A stretch of DNA of 53,420 bases. It comes from PALSA-660 sp036508875 (lineage in GTDB: Bacteria; Actinomycetota; Coriobacteriia; Anaerosomatales; PALSA-660). This document shows, piece after piece, positions 45,238-53,420 of the stretch. Under the pieces are notes generated by a model that ran no database searches, was not told the DNA's origin, and was given only the letters and a program-made list of their open reading frames with translations. The position numbers and the translations under genes are program-made. How positions within the stretch are numbered: the stretch's first letter is position 1; the number at the start of each line of letters is the position of its first letter. The stretch covers positions 1-53,420 of the forward strand of contig DATCGP010000003.1 in NCBI GenBank assembly GCA_036508875.1. The letters run 5' to 3'.

Positions 45238-47639
45238 GCTCGGACCTGCCCTCGGGACGGCGGGAGACCGGCCATCCGCCGCTCTCGGGAGCGATTGTCG
45301 CACAGCGGCTGAGGCAGGCCGACGTCCTCGGAGGCTGCACCCCGCGCCGGTTCCCACCCGAGATCGCCCTCCAGGTCGGTCCTGCGCACCGTGACGCCCA
45401 TCCCGCCGAGTGTCGCCAGAGCTTCGGCCGACGGGTGCCCGAACTTGTTGCCGGCGCCCACGCTGATCAGAGCTACCGAGGGCCGCCAGATCGCCAGCGC
45501 CTCCGGCACGTTGCCGTTGACGCTTCCATGATGCGCGACCTTCAGCATCTCCACCCTCCCACTCCACGCTTCCAGCGCACCCGACTGGGCCTGCGCTTCC
45601 GCGTCACCGAGCAGCAGCGCCCTATGCCCGTCCTTCTCCAGCAGCAGGATCACGCTCGTGTCGTTGGCCGACAGACGCACGTCCCCGCCTCGTGGCCACA
45701 GCACGCGCACTTTCACGCGCCCGACGGAGAACTCCATCCCCCTGCGCAGGGACACGACGGAGTCCGCGTCGGATGCCGCACGGGCGGCCAGTGCCGATAC
45801 AGCCGGGTCCTGAACATCAGGAACGCCTATCCAGCCCGGCCGCGCCACTCCCGCCAGACCATCCAGGCCTCCGATATGGTCCTCATGGGCATGCGTGAGC
45901 ACGAGCCCGTCGAGACGATGCACGCCCGCCCGGGCCAGTGCCTGTCTGAGCACCACTGGGTCCGGACCGGTGTCCACCAGCACCGCCTGTCCTGCGTCCC
46001 GGATCAGGATGCAGTCCCCCTGGCCCACATCAAGGACCTCCACGAGACCGGCGACGGGCGCCGCGAACGCCGAGGTGCAGACGAGCGCGGCGATCACGGC
46101 GCTGACACCGACACGCACCCGAAGCGCCCTGCGCGGGATCGGCCACCGCAGCCACAGCAGAGCGCCCCCTGCGATCCACGCCCCCGCCAACCACCACGGC
46201 GGCGCCGGCACCGCCAGCAGCGCCCCGGGCACTCGCGCCGCGACCTGCCAGACGCGCGTCGCGAGGTCCGCCGCCACGACCCCGGCACGCGAAAGCCCCT
46301 GGCCGAACTGCCGACTCAGCGGAGCGACGACCGCACCGAGGGCGCCGAGCGCGACCGCGATCTGGACCGGCACCCCGCTGACGGCCAAGGTGACGGGGCC
46401 GAGCAGCGAGACCGCACCGAACATGCTCGCTGCCAGCGGGACGACCGAGGCTTGCGCCGCCACTGAGCCGCCCAGCGACCACGCGGTCCGCTTCCCGATC
46501 ACCGGTACGAGCCATGCGTTCGCCAGCGCCGACAGCAGCGCGATCCCACTGACCGCAGCCGCCCCCAACAGCAGCCCCGCATCGTAGGCGGCCGATGGAT
46601 CCACCATCACCAGCAGCGCGATCGCTGCGCCGAGAGCCGCGGTCGCGTCCCGTCGGCGCCCGACCAGGTGCGCGAGGACCGCCGCAGTGGCGGCAATGGC
46701 CGCGCGCAGCAGCGACAGCCGCATGCCCGCCGCCGCGCCAAGGACCGCGAGGGCGACCAGAGCCGCGATCGAACGTCCGCGGCGGCTTGCGCCCAGTATT
46801 CCTGCGAGCCGTTCGGCCAGAAGCACGATCACCGACAGGTGCAACCCCGACGCGGCGATCGCCCACGCTACCCCGGCGGTCTTCGCATCCTCGAGCGCGG
46901 CCGCGCCCTCCTCCCGGACCGGCGCACCGAACAGCATCGACGCGAGCGCTTCGCCGCCGGGCCCGCCCTGGGCGCGCAGTGCATCGATCGAGGTCTGTCG
47001 CCACGCGCATACGGCCCCGAACGGCCCCGGGACCCACCCCACGACCCGTACGCGCCACGGTGTCGCGCGCAACAACTCGCCGTCGCGGAAGGACCGCGCT
47101 CCTGCGTCGCCGACCCGCACCACCTCTCTGAGCCGCGCGTCGAAGTCGACCCTCTGGCCGTATGCCGGTGGCGCGACATCCGCCGGCCAGGACATGCGGA
47201 TCGCTGGAGAGCCGCCCACCCCCTCGAGCCGGACGAGCACGTCGGTGCCGAACGAGCCGTCGGCCGGATCAGCGACGACCGTCGCGCTCCAGGAGGTCGG
47301 ACCCTGCGAATCGAGTCCGGACGCGACCGCCGCCCGCGACACCCCGGACGCGAGCGCCATCCCCATGGCGCAGGCGGCGGCCACGGCGAGCAGATGCAGG
47401 ACCGGCCGCCTCGACACCACGGCGACAGCCAGCAGCGCGAGACACGCTCCGCATCCGATGACTGTCGCCACCATCGAGCCGCTCTGCCAACCCGACAGCG
47501 CGATCTCGGTCCCGGCGCGCGAGGCGGCCCAGGCGGCCGCGGCCACCCACAGCAGCGGTGATATCGACGGCCTGCCCGGGCCGCTCGGGGTCGGCTTGAC
47601 CCTGTCGGCCGAACGCGAGCCGGAGCTGTCAGTTCGCAC
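45066..47639 (-). CDS. comEC: DNA uptake channel ComEC/Rec2
   Basis: About 857 residues. Many N-terminal membrane helices (DUF4131 then the Competence domain, WAIAASGLHLSVIVLLAERL), and a C-terminal metallo-beta-lactamase-like domain (EVLDVGQGDCILI; LTHAHEDHIGG; KVAHHGSVNG). It forms the channel for single-stranded DNA entry. The domain normally ends near VTVRRTDLEGDLGW; the frame runs another ~90 residues of low-complexity sequence into holA, probably not functional. GTG at 47639 overlaps the comEA stop by 11 nt; the start is uncertain. Confidence 0.92.
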   Translation of the reverse strand: MRTDSSGSRSADRVKPTPSGPGRPSISPLLWVAAAAWAASRAGTEIALSGWQSGSMVATVIGCGACLALLAVAVVSRRPVLHLLAVAAACAMGMALASGVSRAAVASGLDSQGPTSWSATVVADPADGSFGTDVLVRLEGVGGSPAIRMSWPADVAPPAYGQRVDFDARLREVVRVGDAGARSFRDGELLRATPWRVRVVGWVPGPFGAVCAWRQTSIDALRAQGGPGGEALASMLFGAPVREEGAAALEDAKTAGVAWAIAASGLHLSVIVLLAERLAGILGASRRGRSIAALVALAVLGAAAGMRLSLLRAAIAATAAVLAHLVGRRRDATAALGAAIALLVMVDPSAAYDAGLLLGAAAVSGIALLSALANAWLVPVIGKRTAWSLGGSVAAQASVVPLAASMFGAVSLLGPVTLAVSGVPVQIAVALGALGAVVAPLSRQFGQGLSRAGVVAADLATRVWQVAARVPGALLAVPAPPWWLAGAWIAGGALLWLRWPIPRRALRVRVGVSAVIAALVCTSAFAAPVAGLVEVLDVGQGDCILIRDAGQAVLVDTGPDPVVLRQALARAGVHRLDGLVLTHAHEDHIGGLDGLAGVARPGWIGVPDVQDPAVSALAARAASDADSVVSLRRGMEFSVGRVKVRVLWPRGGDVRLSANDTSVILLLEKDGHRALLLGDAEAQAQSGALEAWSGRVEMLKVAHHGSVNGNVPEALAIWRPSVALISVGAGNKFGHPSAEALATLGGMGVTVRRTDLEGDLGWEPARGAASEDVGLPQPLCDNRSRERRMAGLPPSRGQVRAWQQRASAISSRSISYTARKSCCSSAPRGGCTTGSRPSPISISTMRRSTGPRPPPTT

Positions 47640-48291
47640 GGACCAGGTCTTTGAGGGCGTCGAACTTTGCAGGTCCGATTCCCGAGACCCGCATGAGGTC
47701 GTCCACCGACCGGAACGGCCCGTTCGCCGTGCGGTCGGAGATGATCTTCGCGGCGGTGGCGGGCCCGACACCCGGCAAGGCGTCGAGTTCCGCCGCCGTC
47801 GCGGTGTTCAGGTCCACCTTGCCCGGGGATGCGCCGGTCCCCGTGGGGCCTGCAGCTCCCGCTTCCGTCGTGCCCTTCCGCGGCACGGCGATCTGCTCGC
47901 CGTCCACCGCGATACGTGCGAGGTTCACGGCGGCCTCGTCGGCGGCGCCGAGCAGGCCGCCTGCGGCCTCCACGACGTCACGCACCCTGGCGCCGCCGGG
48001 AAGCTCGTAGACTCCAGGGTGTCGCACCTCGCCGACCACGTGTACGGTCACCGTCGCCGCGACCGCCGGCAGCGCATCCGCCGCCTCCTGGCCCACAGCA
48101 GTCGGCGCGCCACCCGGCGCGGGCGCTCCGCTCGCGCCGCCGGCGAGTCCGGAACCCCAGACCATCCACGCCCCGAGGCACACGCACGCGACGACCGCCG
48201 CACGCCCCGCGGTCCGCCCTAGCGGCGGCAGACCGTCGAAGCCCGCGCGGCACGTCAGCTCCTCCGCCCAGTCCCTGATCTCGCGCAGCAC
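47629..48291 (-). CDS. comEA: Competence DNA-binding protein ComEA
   Basis: About 220 residues. One membrane helix (about 25-45), a Gly/Ala/Pro linker, an SLBB domain (VTVHVVGEVRHPGVYELPG) and two C-terminal helix-hairpin-helix motifs (VDLNTATAAELDALPGVGPA; RVSGIGPAKFDALKDL) that bind incoming double-stranded DNA. GTG at 48291 was chosen for the GAGAGGGGG site 7 nt upstream; ATG 48345 is possible. comEC follows with an 11-nt overlap. Confidence 0.93.
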   Translation of the reverse strand: MLREIRDWAEELTCRAGFDGLPPLGRTAGRAAVVACVCLGAWMVWGSGLAGGASGAPAPGGAPTAVGQEAADALPAVAATVTVHVVGEVRHPGVYELPGGARVRDVVEAAGGLLGAADEAAVNLARIAVDGEQIAVPRKGTTEAGAAGPTGTGASPGKVDLNTATAAELDALPGVGPATAAKIISDRTANGPFRSVDDLMRVSGIGPAKFDALKDLVRAN

Positions 48292-48295
48292 GCGA

Positions 48296-48330
48296 ACGCC
48301 CCCTCTCGCTGGACCGCGCGGAGGGGGCGT
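48296..48330 (-). terminator. Hairpin between leuS and comEA, covering the comEA ribosome binding site
   Basis: Perfect 10-bp stem ACGCCCCCTC/GAGGGGGCGT with a 15-nt loop. It could terminate leuS transcription (about 110 nt past its stop, no T-run). Its 3' arm on the minus strand contains the GAGGGGG of comEA, so it could also limit comEA translation. Confidence 0.5.
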
Positions 48331-48440
48331 CGGGCTTCGTGGCATGTCGCAGTGTCTGGGAGCGCCCACTGCCTCGAACGAGCATCGCAACTCGGCCGGT
48401 CGAGTTCCCGACCGGCATCCGACCCGGGCGTGCGTTCGCG

Positions 48441-50969
<2,529 letters not shown>

Positions 50970-51170
50970 AAGAGTCAGTCCTCGCACTCGGAGTGCCTGG
51001 GCGTGTGCGCCCTCGTTCGCAGCATGATAGCGAATCACGCGCTCAACGGCTCCCGACGGGCGTGCGCGCGTGCGCGAGGACGGTGCTAGACTCGTGCGCG
51101 GACGGATCCGCATCACGGAGGGAACCCAATACCCGACGAGGTAAGCGCGCCCAAAACCGGCGACCACAAG

Positions 51171-51557
51171 GTGTGGATGGACACCGATCGTCGGCACGGG
51201 ATCGATCCACGGACTCAGTTCCGTGTGGTGTCGTACGTGGCGATGGCCGCCGCAGCACCCTTCATCATCGTGCACTTCCTGATCGGGACCTTCGCCTTCC
51301 CCTATCTCGCACAGGTGTTCAGCACGATGCCGACACCGTTGCCCGGGCCTACCGCCGTCCTGCTCAACATCGGTTGGCTCGCGGGACCGCTACTGGCCGC
51401 GATCGACATAGCCACCTTCTGGCTGTCCTATCGGCTAGCCGAGCGCTGGTGGATCGGCTTGCTGTTCGTGCCAGTGCTCATCTACGGCATGATGAGCGCG
51501 TTCATCGGCTTCCTCCTCTACATGCCGATGTTGCCGCTGGTCTCGCTGGTCAGGTAG
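51171..51557 (+). CDS. Small integral membrane protein, unknown function
   Basis: 128 residues from GTG 51171, with three hydrophobic helices (about 20-45, 62-83, 93-125) and no recognised family. No ribosome binding site precedes GTG 51171. A strong GGAGGG (51117-51122) is placed 7 nt before an in-frame ATA at 51129, which would add 14 residues (IPDEVSAPKTGDHK). The true start may therefore be the ATA. Its stop lies 4 bp from the stop of the convergent HD-GYP gene. Confidence 0.65.
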   Translation: MWMDTDRRHGIDPRTQFRVVSYVAMAAAAPFIIVHFLIGTFAFPYLAQVFSTMPTPLPGPTAVLLNIGWLAGPLLAAIDIATFWLSYRLAERWWIGLLFVPVLIYGMMSAFIGFLLYMPMLPLVSLVR

Positions 51558-51561
51558 ACGA

Positions 51562-53420
51562 TCACAGGCGTATCTCGCCCTTGGCGTACAAACGCTCGCA
51601 CGCGGCGACCACGTCGGGGTCGAACATGCCCGTGCCTTCACTTAGCGCCTGGAGCGCTTGGCCGAGCCCGATGATCGGGCGGTAGGGCCGGTGCGACGCC
51701 ATCGCTTCCACCACGTCGGCGACCGCGATGATCCGCGCCGGTAGCAGTATCTGGTCACCCTTGAGACCTGACGGGTATCCCGAGCCGTCCATGCGCTCGT
51801 GATGCTGCAGCACGATATCCGCGATCGGCCACGGGAACGTGATCTCCTTGAGTATCTCGTACCCCTGGCGCGAGTGATCCTTGATCATCTCGAACTCCGA
51901 GTCCGACAGCGTCCCCGCCTTCGTGAGGATCTCGGCCGGCACGGCGAGCTTCCCGATGTCGTGGAGGAGCGAAGTCATCTGGACCATCGCGATCGAGTCG
52001 TCGTCCATCCCCATCTCCGCAGCCAGCGCCTGAGCGAGTTCGGCCACTCGCCGCTCGTGACCCTGCGTATAGGGGTCGCGCGCCTCGACGATCCGTCCCA
52101 TGGCTCCGACCATGTCCCTCATCATGTGCTCGAGCCGGACGTAGCTTGTCCGCAGCTCGCCCTCGTCACGCTTGGCGCGAACACCGATGCTCTCGACCCC
52201 GAACGACAGGTCCAGCGCGAGCTCCTCGAGCAGCGCCACCTCGCGATCATCGAAGGCACCGGTCTCCCCCGCGAACAGACATAGGACGCCCCAGGTGACG
52301 CCACGAGGGTCGGTGAGCGGCAGACTGAGTGCGGACCGGTAGCCGCGGGCCAGCGCCTGCTCGCGCCAAGGCCCATATGACGGATCGCGTTCGATGTCGG
52401 AGACGCTCACGGGGGCGCCCCCGATATCCGTGCGACGGGTGGTGATCAGCGCATCGCGAACGCCCTGGGTCCCTTCGAGACGGAGCTGGTCCTGGCTGGC
52501 CCCCGCCTCCATCGCCTCGCGTATCGCCGCAGCGGCGATCAGGCGGTCCTCCTCGAGCACCAGCGACAGCGTGTCGGTTCCCGCGATCCCAGCCGTGTCG
52601 AGTCCGGCGAACTGTTCAGCGGCGGCGTTCCACCTGATCAAACGCCCTTCGCGGTCCGTCGCGAAGAACAGCCCCGGTGCGGCGCCGATCACCGCGTCGG
52701 TGAACTCCTTCTCCCAGTCCAGCGTGGCCTGAGCGGACCGGCGCACCGAGTCGTCGCAGCGTCGCCAAGCACCCGGTGACGGCTCCATCGGCATCCGAGA
52801 CAAGCGTGAGCGTGCAGCTGAAGTGGCGACGGCCGTCGGCGAGTCCGATCGACATCGCCCCGCTCACCTCGGTGTGCTCCCGTGCCACGGTGAGCCGCGA
52901 GACCTCGATCTTGTCGAGCGGCTCGTGGCCCTTGGTCAGGTCCCCGTGCCTCCTCCCGTACAGGTGGTCGAGCGCGAGACCGGTCACTCTCAGCGCCGAG
53001 TCGCTGGCGTACATGTACCGGCCTTCAGCATCGAAGAGGAGCAGCAGGTCCGGAGTTGTTCTCATGACGACGTCGAGGACGGCCGCCTGCCGCTCCGCTC
53101 TTCGAGCCAGGTGAGCAAGACGGTCCTCCCACTCGCGCTCCTGACTGACGTCACGGGCGACCGTGGACGCGCCGATCACGCGGCCATCCGAGCCGTGGAC
53201 AGGGGACAGGGTGAGGGAGACGAACAGGATTCGCCCGTCCTTGTGACGGCGCTCCACCCGCAGGTGCTCGATCCGCTCCCCGCGCAGGAGCCGGGGAAGG
53301 TACTCCTCCGCCTCCGCCGCGTTGGCATATCCGGCCAAGATGGTGACGTGCTCGCCCATAACCTCGTCGGGAGCGTATCCGTACAGACGCTGCGCCCCGC
53401 CGTTCCAGCTCGTTATGTGC
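51562..53420 (-). pseudogene. PAS-PAS-PAS-GAF-HD-GYP signalling protein, frameshifted and cut by the window edge
   Basis: Reading leftwards, one frame (53420 to about 52755) encodes two PAS domains (ITSWNGGAQRLYGYAPDEV; LLLLFDAEGRYMYASDSALR). The next frame (about 52765 to 51562) carries a third PAS (LFFATDREGRLIRWNAAAEQ), a GAF domain (RSALSLPLTDPRG) and an HD-GYP domain (HDIGKLAVPAEILTK; HHERMDGSGYPSGLKGD). The frames join at CTGCGACGACTCGG near 52750-52765, where a 1-nt deletion or 2-nt insertion would restore one protein. HD-GYP domains degrade c-di-GMP. This may be a real inactivation or a sequencing error. The 5' end lies outside the window. Confidence 0.85.

Overview
The window is a high-GC bacterial chromosome segment. 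The gene families and the gene order (comEA-comEC-holA-rpsT-lepA-hemW-hrcA-dnaJ-rsmE-mtaB-phoH-ybeY-dgkA-cdd-era-recO-glyQS-PPDK regulator-dnaG-rpoD) suggest a Gram-positive-type organism. High GC, frequent GTG/TTG starts, a K+-dependent membrane pyrophosphatase and pyruvate phosphate dikinase point to an anaerobic actinobacterium, possibly of the Coriobacteriia type. This placement is inference.

Layout. Positions 1-2766 hold the start of a lipoprotein gene, a SAM methyltransferase lying between tRNA-Val(CAC) and a decayed copy of that tRNA's 3' end plus terminator, and a PASTA/amidase_3 cell-wall hydrolase. Positions 2767-13324 are an integrated mobile element of about 10.6 kb. It is bounded by an exact 48-bp direct repeat that is the 3' part of tRNA-Ile2(CAT), and it carries a tyrosine recombinase next to the intact tRNA. 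Its cargo half (3065-8763, visibly lower GC) holds a translationally coupled pair, a coiled-coil protein and a DUF4041/GIY-YIG nuclease, then a small membrane protein and three lipoproteins. Four genes of this half have near-identical extended -10 promoters. Its core half (8848-13188) has small phage/plasmid-like genes, a replication-organizer-like protein, an HTH regulator and a divergently transcribed zinc-finger-integrase operon.

Positions 13352-51000 are conserved chromosome, nearly all on the minus strand. They comprise tRNA-Asn, two tandem RpoD-type sigma factors, dnaG, a pyrophosphate-metabolism set (hppA, ppdK, PPDK regulator) with dgt, glyQS, and a long chain of housekeeping genes joined by 4-nt start/stop overlaps. 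Next come dnaJ/hrcA with a CIRCE operator, lepA/hemW, rpsT (plus strand), holA/comEC/comEA and leuS. The right end has a small membrane protein and a frameshifted, edge-truncated PAS-GAF-HD-GYP protein.

The strongest candidate for an undescribed system is the 3065-5652 pair. The upstream protein looks like the recognition half of an Mrr-type restriction-system protein that ends where the Mrr nuclease domain would begin. A GIY-YIG nuclease is encoded by the next, ATGA-overlapping gene.
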